DNA of 64,000 nucleotides from Helicobacter macacae MIT 99-5501 (GTDB taxonomy: Bacteria > Campylobacterota > Campylobacteria > Campylobacterales > Helicobacteraceae). Numbering within the stretch: the stretch's first letter is position 1; every line of letters starts with the position of its first letter. The stretch spans positions 1,342,746-1,406,745 of the forward strand of contig NZ_KI669454.1 in NCBI RefSeq assembly GCF_000507845.1, in the 5' to 3' direction. The notes under the pieces were generated by a model. That model was not told the DNA's origin and did no database searches. It worked only from the letters and a program-made list of their open reading frames with translations. The translations under genes and the position numbers were made by a program. Positions 38,937-47,843 of the stretch are shown here, piece by piece.

Positions 38937-38953
38937 GAGAGAGAGAGAGAGAG
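38937..38953 (-). repeat. CT-dinucleotide tract before signal peptide
   Basis: Coding strand reads (CT)8C between gcgcaaa and gtaaaa. Eight units put the ATG out of frame with the signal peptide; seven or ten put it in frame. CT tracts at the same place drive switching in several H. pylori outer-membrane protein genes. Confidence 0.9.
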
Positions 38954-39162
38954 TTTGCGCAAAATATTTTGTGTTAGATTTTGTTTTTTTGTGATTTATT
39001 GTAGCTGTCATTTTGACTCCTTTTTGATTTTTTAAGTTTAAGCAAATCTTATGCCTTTAGCAAAATTTTTTAACAAAGCAAGGTGCTACAAATGCAATTT
39101 GTTTGCAATATCTTGCTTGGATTTTGCTAAGATTTTGATTTATTTTTTAAAAGAGGTTATAA

Positions 39163-40326
39163 ATGATACAAAAATCTACCGATTCCACTCCCAAAACCGC
39201 CGTCTTGCTTCTAAATATGGGAGGACCCACCGATATTTCAGGCGTAGAGCCGTTTTTAAAAAACATTTTTGCCGACCCATTGCTTTTACCTATCAAAAAC
39301 AGCTTGATTCGCAAAATGGTAGGCAACATAATCGTATCCAAGCGACTAGAATCCGTCAAAGAAAACTACCGCAAAATAGGTGGCTACTCCCCTCTTATCA
39401 AGCATACTTTTGCCCTCACTTCCACGCTAAATGCACTAGATTCTAGCAAGACTTATAGCTATGCGATGAGATATTCCCCACCATTTTGCAAAGATGTCCT
39501 AGCTGATTTAAAAGCACAGGGAGTGCAAGATTTGGTGCTTTTTAGCCTATATCCGCAGTTTTCTACTGCGACTACATACTCCTCCTTGCTTGATGCCAAA
39601 TCCTGCCTAAAGTCCCTAGAGTATGCACCTCGCGTGAGTGTGGTAGAGCATTTTAGCGAGTATGTGCCTTTTTATGAGCTAATCGCAGATGAGATTATCT
39701 CCACACTAAATGGCGCAGATAGCAAGGAGTTTGTGCTACTACTCTCTGCGCACGGACTACCAAAAAGCCTTATAGAAAAGGGCGATTGCTATGTAGAGCA
39801 TTGCGAGAGGGGCAAACAAATAATACACAAAATCTTGCAATCTAGGGGGGTTGATTTTGCCAAAATAGTGCTTTGCTTTCAAAGCAAAGTAGGACCTATG
39901 CGCTGGATAGAACCAAGCACAAAAGACACCATATCCGCACACAAAGATAGCAAAATCATCATCTACCCACTTGCCTTTACCATAGACAACTCCGAAACCG
40001 ACTACGAGCTAAAAATCCAATACAAAGAGCTAGCAGATTCTTTTGGAGTGCGCGATTATCGCGTGTGTGAGTGTCTAAATGACAAAGAGGGCTTTGCCAA
40101 AGTCATCATAGACCTAGCAAATCAAGCCCTACAAAAGCACACCACACAGCAAATCGCCCCCGCAAAATCAACAAAAAAGCCAAACACAAAACCTAAACCA
40201 AAATCTAGTAAATCCCAAAAATCACACAAATCTATCAATGCAAAACCTAGTAACAAGTCCAAACCAAAACAAAAACACAGCAAAAATCCCCAAACAAACC
40301 ACAAAAAAGGAAAATCAAATGCCTAA
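39163..40326 (+). CDS. hemH: Ferrochelatase
   Basis: Inserts ferrous iron into protoporphyrin IX. The catalytic His197 in LLLSAHGLP and Glu278 in FTIDNSETDYE are present, with the N-terminal AVLLLNMGGP strand. The core ends near residue 325; a further ~60 residues are almost entirely Lys/Ser/Asn/Pro/Gln, a basic tail not seen in typical HemH (387 versus about 320-335 residues). The stop overlaps the start of the next gene by 8 bases, suggesting coupled translation. The same three-gene order is known from H. pylori. Confidence 0.96.
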   Translation: MIQKSTDSTPKTAVLLLNMGGPTDISGVEPFLKNIFADPLLLPIKNSLIRKMVGNIIVSKRLESVKENYRKIGGYSPLIKHTFALTSTLNALDSSKTYSYAMRYSPPFCKDVLADLKAQGVQDLVLFSLYPQFSTATTYSSLLDAKSCLKSLEYAPRVSVVEHFSEYVPFYELIADEIISTLNGADSKEFVLLLSAHGLPKSLIEKGDCYVEHCERGKQIIHKILQSRGVDFAKIVLCFQSKVGPMRWIEPSTKDTISAHKDSKIIIYPLAFTIDNSETDYELKIQYKELADSFGVRDYRVCECLNDKEGFAKVIIDLANQALQKHTTQQIAPAKSTKKPNTKPKPKSSKSQKSHKSINAKPSNKSKPKQKHSKNPQTNHKKGKSNA

Positions 40327-41062
40327 TCCCACACAAAATCATTTCACAAAAATCAAACAAAATCACTTAGATAAAAATAGCTTAAGCCATTTGCTAACAA
40401 AGCTAAAAAAGCGCAAAAATCACTTCGCACATATCGCATTTTTGCCGTTTTTTTGCGCCCTATTAGCCCTAAATGCCACGCTACTAAGTGGCTGCAAAGA
40501 TGAAGCTAGCCAAAGCATAGATTCTAGTGATTTGGACAAAAACTCCTACTCTGGACTAGAGCATATTTTCAAAGATACCAAAGAGATTAGCCCTGATGGA
40601 AAGTATATGCTACTAATATTTGGGGCAAATGGTTGCAAATATTGCGAAAATCTAAAAAACGATATTAAGCAAGATAAAGCCCTGCAAAAAACCATAGGAG
40701 AAGACTTTAGCGCGTATTATATAAACCTAAGCTATGCCAAAATCCACAATTTCAAAATCGCCCAAGCAAGCACACCAAATGCCACGCAAAACAACGCACA
40801 AAAAGGCATAAAAGAAGTCAAACTCCCCACAAAAAAACTAGCCCAAATCTATGCTGTGTCGCCCACGCCCACTATCGTGCTAGCTAGCAAGGAGGGGCAG
40901 ACGATTTTGCAATACCCTAGCTACTTGCCACCCGCGCAGTTTAGGGCATTGCTAGGCTTTATCACAAGCGAGAAATGGCGCGAAGCAAAAGATGATGAAA
41001 AAAAGCTAAACACACTTGTGCAAAAAGAGCTACAAAAAGCGTGGGAGCAAAATAATTTCTAG
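40319..41062 (+). CDS. Thioredoxin-fold lipoprotein for cytochrome c maturation
   Basis: From the ATG at 40319 (aagga 7 bases upstream, overlapping the hemH stop) this is a 247-residue protein with a long basic N-terminal tail, a membrane segment and lipobox LSGC at Cys59. The periplasmic part has a thioredoxin-type active site CKYC (106-109) in LLIFGANGCKYCENL and the later cis-Pro region PTPTIVL. In H. pylori the matching gene product reduces apocytochrome c and supports CcsBA. I infer the same role here from position and motif. Confidence 0.88.
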   Translation: MPNPTQNHFTKIKQNHLDKNSLSHLLTKLKKRKNHFAHIAFLPFFCALLALNATLLSGCKDEASQSIDSSDLDKNSYSGLEHIFKDTKEISPDGKYMLLIFGANGCKYCENLKNDIKQDKALQKTIGEDFSAYYINLSYAKIHNFKIAQASTPNATQNNAQKGIKEVKLPTKKLAQIYAVSPTPTIVLASKEGQTILQYPSYLPPAQFRALLGFITSEKWREAKDDEKKLNTLVQKELQKAWEQNNF

Positions 41063-41100
41063 CAAATCACAGCACAACAAATCACAACAAAAGGACAGCA

Positions 41101-44100
41101 ATGGCATTTTTATCAAAATTAAGCACAAAGCTAAACAAAAATCCACAAAGCGCAAACTCACAGCCACAAAAACAATCCCAAAAAGAATCGTTGCTTAGCA
41201 TTTTTTACTCATTTTGGGTGATTTTGCCAATTATGTTTTTCTACGCACTTTCTTGCGCGGTAGCGACTTTTATCGAAAACGACTATGGCACGATTGCTGC
41301 AAGGGCGATTGTGTATAATTCGTGGTGGTTTGCACTTTTGCATATTTACCTTATTGTCGCGCTTATTGCGAGCTTTATCCATTATCGCTCGCTGCCACGC
41401 AAAAAATACGCTTCCGCACTTTTACACCTATCTTTTATCATCATCATCATCGGTGCAGGTATCACGCGCTACTTTGGTAAGGAGGGAATGTTTATCATAA
41501 GCGAAAATCAAAAAGCAGATTTTTATTATTCAAGCGAAAACTATATAAATATCTCTGCGATTGATGAAAATTGGCAAAAAGCACAGCCACAATTTGTAAG
41601 CGCGGATATTAGCGTATATGGGACATTTTTTGCCAAACCAAAAATCAATGAGGTTGTAGAGATTTTTGGCAAACCTTTGCACATAGTATCTAAAGACATA
41701 GCCCTAACCCCACCAAATCCACAAGAAGAAAATCTAAAAAATAGAGAAATGCTCCTAACCCTAGAGGTAAGCTACAATGGCGATACTCAAGAAATAACCC
41801 TGCTAGGCGGACTAGGTGGCTCTAATGAGCATAGAATCTTGCGCGTAGAAATAGGAGGAATGAAGTTTGGATTTCATTGGGGGGCAAAAAAAGTGGCTTT
41901 GCCTTTCCAAATCCGCTTACTAGAATTTGAGAAAAAAACCTACGCAGGCACAGAAAATCCCTCCTCTTATGCTTCACAAATCGAAGTGCTAGATGAAAAT
42001 GACAAGATTTTGTTTCCATTTAGAATCTATATGAATCACACGCTAGATTTTGGCGGGTATCGATTTTATCAGAGCAATTACTACTTTGATGATGAGACAA
42101 ACTCCTACACTAGCGTGCTATCAGTCAATAACGACCCCGGCAAAATCCCAACCTACATAGGCTACGCGCTTTTGATTTTGGCTGGGCTTTTGGTGCTATT
42201 TGACAAAAATGGGCGATTTAGGACGCTTGCAAAATATCTCCACAATGCAGAATCTAGCACGCAATATAATGAAGCAGAATCTAGTGCAAAATCTAGCAAT
42301 TTCTTAAACCCAAAAGAATCTAACACAAAAGATAGGGCAAATTCTGTTGTGGATTCTAATGTGGATTTAAAAATAGATTCAAAAGCAAATTCTAAAGCAA
42401 AGTCTAAAATAGATTCCAAAACAGATTCTACAAGCACCAAAAGAGGGCGACCTAAAAAAATGCAAGAAACCACTCAACCCAAGAAAAACACAAATAAAAC
42501 CACAAAAAAGTCCACACTAAAATCTCTAGGCATTGCGCTTGCTTCACTCGCACTTATTGCTACTACGCAAAACACTATCGCAGATTCAAGCAAAGCCCAA
42601 AATATACAAACGCACTCATCATCTAAACAAGCCACGCAGTCAAGCACACAAAACACTAGCCAAGCACCACAAAACCCACACCCAAATATGCAAGATATGT
42701 CCCTACCAAGTGCAGATTCTCTAAATCTCTCTCCCACACTAGAAAAAGCCCTAAATGACGCTCGTATCAGCCCTTATCTCCTAAAAGATGAGGACATACA
42801 AGAGAGGCAAAATCTATTAAAGGCAAATGCTAGCGAGTTTCAAGCACGGTTTGGCAAAATCCAAGTGCAAGACTTTGCAGGGCGAATCAAGCCTTTTGAT
42901 ACCATTGCTATGGAATTTGTGCACAAAATCCACAAAAAAGACGGATTTAGCGGGCTTAGCAATGTCGAAGTCTTGCTAGGAATCATCGCTTTTCCAAATG
43001 ATTGGATGAGGGTGAAATTTATCGCCACAGACACGCCAAGACTGCGTGAGATTTTGGGCACACCAAAAGACAAAAAATATGTAAGCTGGCTTGATATTTA
43101 TGATAGCAATCTAGGGGAATCAAAGCTGCACAACTACCTAGCCGAAACAAGCAGAATCCCCGCTAGCGAACATAGCAAATTTGACAAAGATGTCATCGCT
43201 GTTAGCGAGCGATTTGAGATTTTTACCAATACCCAAAACCTCCTTACTCTGCGAATTTTCCCCGATAGAGAAAGCAAAAGGTGGTTTTCTCCTAGCGAAC
43301 TTATGGTGCTATATATGCAAAAAATGCTAAATGAGGAGCAATCCAAACTCTTTGAAGTGCAAGCCTCAATGATAAATATGCTCCAATTTAGCGTGCTAGA
43401 AGGGACAATCACTAATTCTTGGAAAAACGCAAATATCGCGCTAAAAGCGATAGAATCCTACCAAGAAAGCAATGGCGGAAGCGACTACCTAAGCCAATCG
43501 CAAGTCGAGTGGGAAGTCGCCCTAAATCATTACAATATCTTTGAAAAACTGATTTTTCCATATATGATTTTGGGATTTGCAGGATTTATCGTGGTGCTTG
43601 TTTTTATCGTGCGAGATAGGACATTGCCAAAGGGGCTGTATTATGGTATTTTTGGAGCTTTGGGGGTGTTTGTGCTAGCACATAGCTTTGGGCTTATCTT
43701 ACGCTGGTATGTCGCTGGACACGCCCCGTGGAGTGATGCCTATGAGTCTATGCTATATATTGCGTGGGCTAGTGGCATAGCTGGAGTGGTGTTTTTTAGG
43801 CGATATATTTTGGCATTGTGCGCTTCTAGCTTTTTATCTGGCATTAGCCTTTTTGTCGCGCACGCTGGATTTATGAATCCACAAATCACAAACCTCGTCC
43901 CCGTGCTAAAATCTTATTGGCTAAATATCCACGTAAGCGTGATTACAGCTGGATATGGATTTTTGGGATTGTGCTTTATGCTTGGCGTGTTTAGCCTTGT
44001 GCTATTTTTGCTACGAAGCAAGCGCAGAGCAAACATTGACAAAGCGATTTTTTCAGTTGGTGCTATCAATGAAATGAGTATGATTTTGGGGATTTTGTTT

Positions 44101-44457
44101 TTGACTATTGGTAATTTTTTGGGCGCGGTGTGGGCTAATGAATCTTGGGGGAGGTATTGGGGCTGGGACCCAAAAGAAACTTGGGCACTAATTAGCATAG
44201 GAATCTATGCCATTGTCTTGCACTTGCGGTTTATGGGATTTGCAAATATGCCATTTGTGTTTGCAAGCGCGTCTGTGCTGGCGTTTTATAGTATTTTGAT
44301 GACTTATTTTGGGGTAAATTATTTCCTATCAGGCAAGCATTCTTATGCTTCTGGCGACCCTATCGTTATACAATGGTATGTCTATGCCTTTGTGCTTGGC
44401 ACGATTGCTTTGATAGTCTTTGCGTTTTTTAAGCGCAAGCTAAAAGGCGTGTATTAG
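41101..44457 (+). CDS. ccsBA: Fused System II cytochrome c synthase CcsBA
   Basis: A 1118-residue inner-membrane protein that exports haem and ligates it to CXXCH motifs of cytochrome c. The ResB/CcsB half (about 1-370) has the paired N-terminal helices and a periplasmic domain. The CcsA half (about 820-1118) holds the WWD haem-binding motif WGRYWGWDPKETW (about 1015-1027) and external histidines, for example in AGHAPWSDAYES (about 870-881). Residues about 383-550 are a Ser/Lys/Asp/Gln-rich insert interrupted by one hydrophobic helix (about 474-492). It starts 38 bases after the thioredoxin-like gene. Confidence 0.95.
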   Translation: MAFLSKLSTKLNKNPQSANSQPQKQSQKESLLSIFYSFWVILPIMFFYALSCAVATFIENDYGTIAARAIVYNSWWFALLHIYLIVALIASFIHYRSLPRKKYASALLHLSFIIIIIGAGITRYFGKEGMFIISENQKADFYYSSENYINISAIDENWQKAQPQFVSADISVYGTFFAKPKINEVVEIFGKPLHIVSKDIALTPPNPQEENLKNREMLLTLEVSYNGDTQEITLLGGLGGSNEHRILRVEIGGMKFGFHWGAKKVALPFQIRLLEFEKKTYAGTENPSSYASQIEVLDENDKILFPFRIYMNHTLDFGGYRFYQSNYYFDDETNSYTSVLSVNNDPGKIPTYIGYALLILAGLLVLFDKNGRFRTLAKYLHNAESSTQYNEAESSAKSSNFLNPKESNTKDRANSVVDSNVDLKIDSKANSKAKSKIDSKTDSTSTKRGRPKKMQETTQPKKNTNKTTKKSTLKSLGIALASLALIATTQNTIADSSKAQNIQTHSSSKQATQSSTQNTSQAPQNPHPNMQDMSLPSADSLNLSPTLEKALNDARISPYLLKDEDIQERQNLLKANASEFQARFGKIQVQDFAGRIKPFDTIAMEFVHKIHKKDGFSGLSNVEVLLGIIAFPNDWMRVKFIATDTPRLREILGTPKDKKYVSWLDIYDSNLGESKLHNYLAETSRIPASEHSKFDKDVIAVSERFEIFTNTQNLLTLRIFPDRESKRWFSPSELMVLYMQKMLNEEQSKLFEVQASMINMLQFSVLEGTITNSWKNANIALKAIESYQESNGGSDYLSQSQVEWEVALNHYNIFEKLIFPYMILGFAGFIVVLVFIVRDRTLPKGLYYGIFGALGVFVLAHSFGLILRWYVAGHAPWSDAYESMLYIAWASGIAGVVFFRRYILALCASSFLSGISLFVAHAGFMNPQITNLVPVLKSYWLNIHVSVITAGYGFLGLCFMLGVFSLVLFLLRSKRRANIDKAIFSVGAINEMSMILGILFLTIGNFLGAVWANESWGRYWGWDPKETWALISIGIYAIVLHLRFMGFANMPFVFASASVLAFYSILMTYFGVNYFLSGKHSYASGDPIVIQWYVYAFVLGTIALIVFAFFKRKLKGVY

Positions 44458-44485
44458 GGCACAAAGCCACACATAAGGCAAAGCA

Positions 44486-46978
44486 TTGCGCAAGATTCTT
44501 TTAAGCATTGGGGTATTTCTAGCCACACTCATAGTGAGCGCAAATCTTTTGCTTTTTACCTCATTTGGCAACAAGATTTTAGCCCCCATACTCCAAGCAG
44601 GGCTAAACTATAAGCTACCCATTCGCACCAAAATCCAATCATTACGCATATCTTTTGGCAAGATAGAGGCATCGCTCATCATCGCAGACACGCTAAAATC
44701 TAATCTCAAAGGCAGATACACGCTAAAAGGCTTTGATATTTTGGCAGATTTTGCCCCTACTGATGAGCTACGCGATATACTTAGCGCAAGCCAAAAGCAC
44801 TCAAACCAAAAATCATCACCAAACTCCACAAAAAATGCTCCACAAAATAATCTGCAAAACACTTTACAAAATCTGCAAAATCCACCCTCAAACACTTCAC
44901 AAAATCCCACACAAAGTCAAGCGCAAAACCCTGCGCAAAATACCTCTCCATATCTTTTCACTCTGCGCTTTGTAGGCAGATATAAAGACTACATTATCAC
45001 AAGCATAAAAGAATCTAGTCAAATATCCGCACTTGAATATTTGCCCACTCCCTCTCACGCAACGCCTAATCCTCTCACTACTTACTCTCTTTCTACTCAC
45101 ACCTTTGCCACTCACGCAAATGTGCAATCCACACAAAAAAGATTAGCCCAAATAGAGCAACAAACCCTACCCCAAACCTCAAAAACACAATATTCACAAG
45201 TGCAAAACTTACAAGATGAGGACGATTTTGGCTCGTTTGAAAACACTATGGAACATTTTCGCCATCAAAACTCACAAACACCCTTGCCCTCTCTAAATAC
45301 ACTTCCCTCGCTACCTGATTTGTCCCATCCAAACACGCAGCTAGACAATACAGATTCTACCTCGCTTGATTTTGCGCTAGATTCGCCTGATTTGACACTG
45401 CAAAATCCACTCCTTGATTCTAGTCCTGATTCTATTTTGCTTGATTCCGCACTTGACTTTGCACTAGATATGATGCAAAATCCAGCCAATCAAACCCCAC
45501 AAGTAAATATTTTGGCTAGGGCGAGATTTTTTGAGATAAAGCAATACGCCTTAGAGCTAAAGGCTTTTCCCTCTATCATCGTAAGTAAGATTTTAGATTT
45601 TCCTTATGATTTTTATGGGATTTTTGACCTAAAGGCAAAAGCCACGCTTCACGCCAAAAGAGAAAAAAGCAATATAAACGCGATTTTAAACGCCAAAAAT
45701 CTAATCATACAAAAAAACCAAAAAAATCAAAAGATTCAGCGCAATCCAAATGCAAATCTGCTTAGCTTGCAAGCAAGATTTGGCACGCAAGAGGGCAATC
45801 TTTTGAGCACACTATCTATAAGCCTAAAATCCTCCCTAACCTCACAGCTAAAATCCCTAAAATCAACACCACGCAAAAGTATCATAGATAAGCCAAGCAC
45901 GCCAAAAGACATACTGCCAAATATTACTTTACTAGCCCAAGCTAGCACCAATCTAAAAACCCTAAAAACCCAAGCCAAAATCACAGATACCTATGAAATC
46001 CCACTTGGCAGGCTTGACTTTAGCCAAAATGGCGAATATGACTTAGAGATTTTCAACCTCGCAAATTTGGGCGCGATGCTAAGCTTAAGACTTCAAGGAG
46101 ATATGCACTTGCAAGGAAACTATGACATACAAAATAGCGTAATCGATGGCAAAAGCAACACACTAGGAGGGGTAAGCTACTTTGAGCTAAATGGAGACAA
46201 TCTAAAAATAAATGCCGAAAATATCGCTTTAGAAAAACTTTTAGCCCTATTTGGTGTGCCTAGCGTGCTTGAGGGGAGAGCACAGATGAGTGCAAACTAT
46301 AATTTTCTCTTTGCCAAAGGGACTATGAGCCTGCAAGCAAGCAATCTTGGAACAAATATCAATAGCGCGGATTTAAGTTTTTATGGGATTGAGGGGCTTA
46401 GCAAAAACCCCTCTCCTTTGGGAGCGGATTTGGAAAATATCTTAGAATCAAATAGGCTAGATTTTGGGGATTTGCAAACCACACCAAAAAATGTGATAAA
46501 CACACCACAAAACACCACAACCCTAAGTATGCAATCCAAGCTAAACGCAGGCGTAAATGATTGCTCCCTAAACATAGACACACCAAGTGAAAAAATAGAA
46601 TCCACTCGCTGCACCATAAACCTAATCGCTCAAAATCTACAAATCACCCTAACCCTAAAGCCCAAAAAATACACACAACAAGAATCGCAAAATCAAGCAC
46701 AAAACCCGCCCGAATGGACAGAATCAAAAGAACTAGAATCAAATATGATTTCGCCACAAAATCAGCAAAATCTAAACTCACAAAATCTAATCCCGCAAAA
46801 CTACTCAAATACGCAAAATCCAAACATACAAAGCGCAAATATACAGAATGCGAACATACAAAACGCAAATATAGTAGAGGGCTTGCAAATAAATATTAGC
46901 GGGAGTTTTTCTTCTCCACAAGTGCAAAAAAACCTCCCAGAATTACCCCCAGATGATGATGAATTCCTAGAATTTTAG
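44486..46978 (+). CDS. Large AsmA/TamB-like periplasmic protein (tentative)
   Basis: An 830-residue protein from a TTG start at 44486 with aagg 8 bases upstream. One N-terminal hydrophobic helix (about 5-27) precedes a long periplasmic part. Segments such as RTKIQSLRISFGKIEASLIIADTL and NGEYDLEIFNLANLGAMLSLRLQGDM resemble the beta-rich repeats of AsmA-like proteins, which move lipids between membranes; this is similarity by eye. Three Asn/Gln/Ser/Asp-rich blocks interrupt it (about 105-155, 225-330, 725-800), including an NIQNANIQNAN repeat. It follows ccsBA after 28 bases and may share its transcript. Confidence 0.55.
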   Translation: MRKILLSIGVFLATLIVSANLLLFTSFGNKILAPILQAGLNYKLPIRTKIQSLRISFGKIEASLIIADTLKSNLKGRYTLKGFDILADFAPTDELRDILSASQKHSNQKSSPNSTKNAPQNNLQNTLQNLQNPPSNTSQNPTQSQAQNPAQNTSPYLFTLRFVGRYKDYIITSIKESSQISALEYLPTPSHATPNPLTTYSLSTHTFATHANVQSTQKRLAQIEQQTLPQTSKTQYSQVQNLQDEDDFGSFENTMEHFRHQNSQTPLPSLNTLPSLPDLSHPNTQLDNTDSTSLDFALDSPDLTLQNPLLDSSPDSILLDSALDFALDMMQNPANQTPQVNILARARFFEIKQYALELKAFPSIIVSKILDFPYDFYGIFDLKAKATLHAKREKSNINAILNAKNLIIQKNQKNQKIQRNPNANLLSLQARFGTQEGNLLSTLSISLKSSLTSQLKSLKSTPRKSIIDKPSTPKDILPNITLLAQASTNLKTLKTQAKITDTYEIPLGRLDFSQNGEYDLEIFNLANLGAMLSLRLQGDMHLQGNYDIQNSVIDGKSNTLGGVSYFELNGDNLKINAENIALEKLLALFGVPSVLEGRAQMSANYNFLFAKGTMSLQASNLGTNINSADLSFYGIEGLSKNPSPLGADLENILESNRLDFGDLQTTPKNVINTPQNTTTLSMQSKLNAGVNDCSLNIDTPSEKIESTRCTINLIAQNLQITLTLKPKKYTQQESQNQAQNPPEWTESKELESNMISPQNQQNLNSQNLIPQNYSNTQNPNIQSANIQNANIQNANIVEGLQINISGSFSSPQVQKNLPELPPDDDEFLEF

Positions 46979-47085
46979 CTATGCTTTTTAGTGCATTTGC
47001 AAAAGTAGCTTAACCGCATTTATAAAAGCAATTTATAGATTTTATCTTTGGATTGCAACTCTTGCTATGTTCTTAAAATTTTGTG

Positions 47086-47532
47086 CTATTTTTTGCAATT
47101 TTCGCAATAGCAGTCTTTGCAATATTTTTTTACGATTCGCTCCACTTCGTTGTGGTAGTTTGGCGAATCATACATAGCAAAACAAGATAGAAGCGAACGG
47201 ATTTTGTGGTGTTTGTCAATATAGTTTTGTAGCTCTTTTAGTGGCCGTTTGCCTCCCCATTTTAGTCGCTCTTTTAGGGAATCTATGTCTTTTTTGCCCT
47301 CCGATTCTGCATTCAAATCACGCGAATAATTCGCACAATAATCAAGCCCCCAAATTTTGTAATCCTGCCTTGCAAAAAGCTTAAACATTTCTTTGCCCTC
47401 CATATTTACAGACATACTTGCGATATTATTTAGCGGTTTGGCATAAATAAAAAAACTACCTAAAAAACCCAGAAGCAAAAAAGTGCGACAGAAGCAAGAA
47501 GTGTAAGAAAGGATTTTAGGCTGTGGCAACAT
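47086..47532 (-). CDS. Small Cys-rich secreted protein
   Basis: A 148-residue protein with a signal-peptide-like start (hydrophobic core at about 16-30, IYAKP cleavage region). The predicted mature part has six cysteines, four packed at the C-terminus as YCKDCYCENC. Charged residues dominate the middle. This pattern suggests disulfides or metal binding in the periplasm. I do not recognise the family. It is flanked by the AsmA-like gene (convergent) and gyrA (divergent). Confidence 0.6.
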   Translation of the reverse strand: MLPQPKILSYTSCFCRTFLLLGFLGSFFIYAKPLNNIASMSVNMEGKEMFKLFARQDYKIWGLDYCANYSRDLNAESEGKKDIDSLKERLKWGGKRPLKELQNYIDKHHKIRSLLSCFAMYDSPNYHNEVERIVKKYCKDCYCENCKK

Positions 47533-47843
47533 ATTTAGATTCCTTTTTAGATTTTATCGCTTAAAACAGCAACAATGCAAAAAAAGGCGATTATAGCAAG
47601 TTTGAGAATATTTTTGTTTAATGATTTTTTCATAGCGCAAAGTTTAGTAAGTTTAATCAAAAATTGCCACCAAAATCGCCACAAAAATCTCTCCCCAAAA
47701 ATCCATAGAAAAATCAAAAACACAAGCCAAAATCTAGCGCAATATAGCAAAACTTAAGCCGCCGAACAATTTGCCTAAAACAATTTGCTTTTAAGCAAAC
47801 TTTAGCTAAAATCGCCTTTTAACTTTTGGCAGGAGCGCGACAA

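Larger units (their letters stand above)
36717..39011 (-). pseudogene. Phase-variable autotransporter, out of frame (OFF) in this sequence
   Basis: The ATG at 39011, with aaaggagt upstream, leads into 18 codons and then a (CT)8C tract, after which this frame hits a TAG. The next frame encodes a clear signal peptide (basic start RKR, hydrophobic core, ANALEA end), a beta-helix-like passenger (about 80-260) and a helical linker, and ends in Lys-rich codons at an A8 tract. The following frame carries the rest of the linker and a C-terminal beta barrel ending GNVGVKYRF. Removing one CT and one A restores a single frame of 763 codons. It is divergent from hemH. Confidence 0.85.

Noticed and set aside
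47547..47750. Small frame ending in a hydrophobic peptide (MKKSLNKNILKLAIIAFFCIVAVLSDKI-type segment)
   Set aside because: The long form is mostly AT-rich noise with no ribosome-binding site. A short internal ATG could encode a 28-residue peptide, but nothing supports it.
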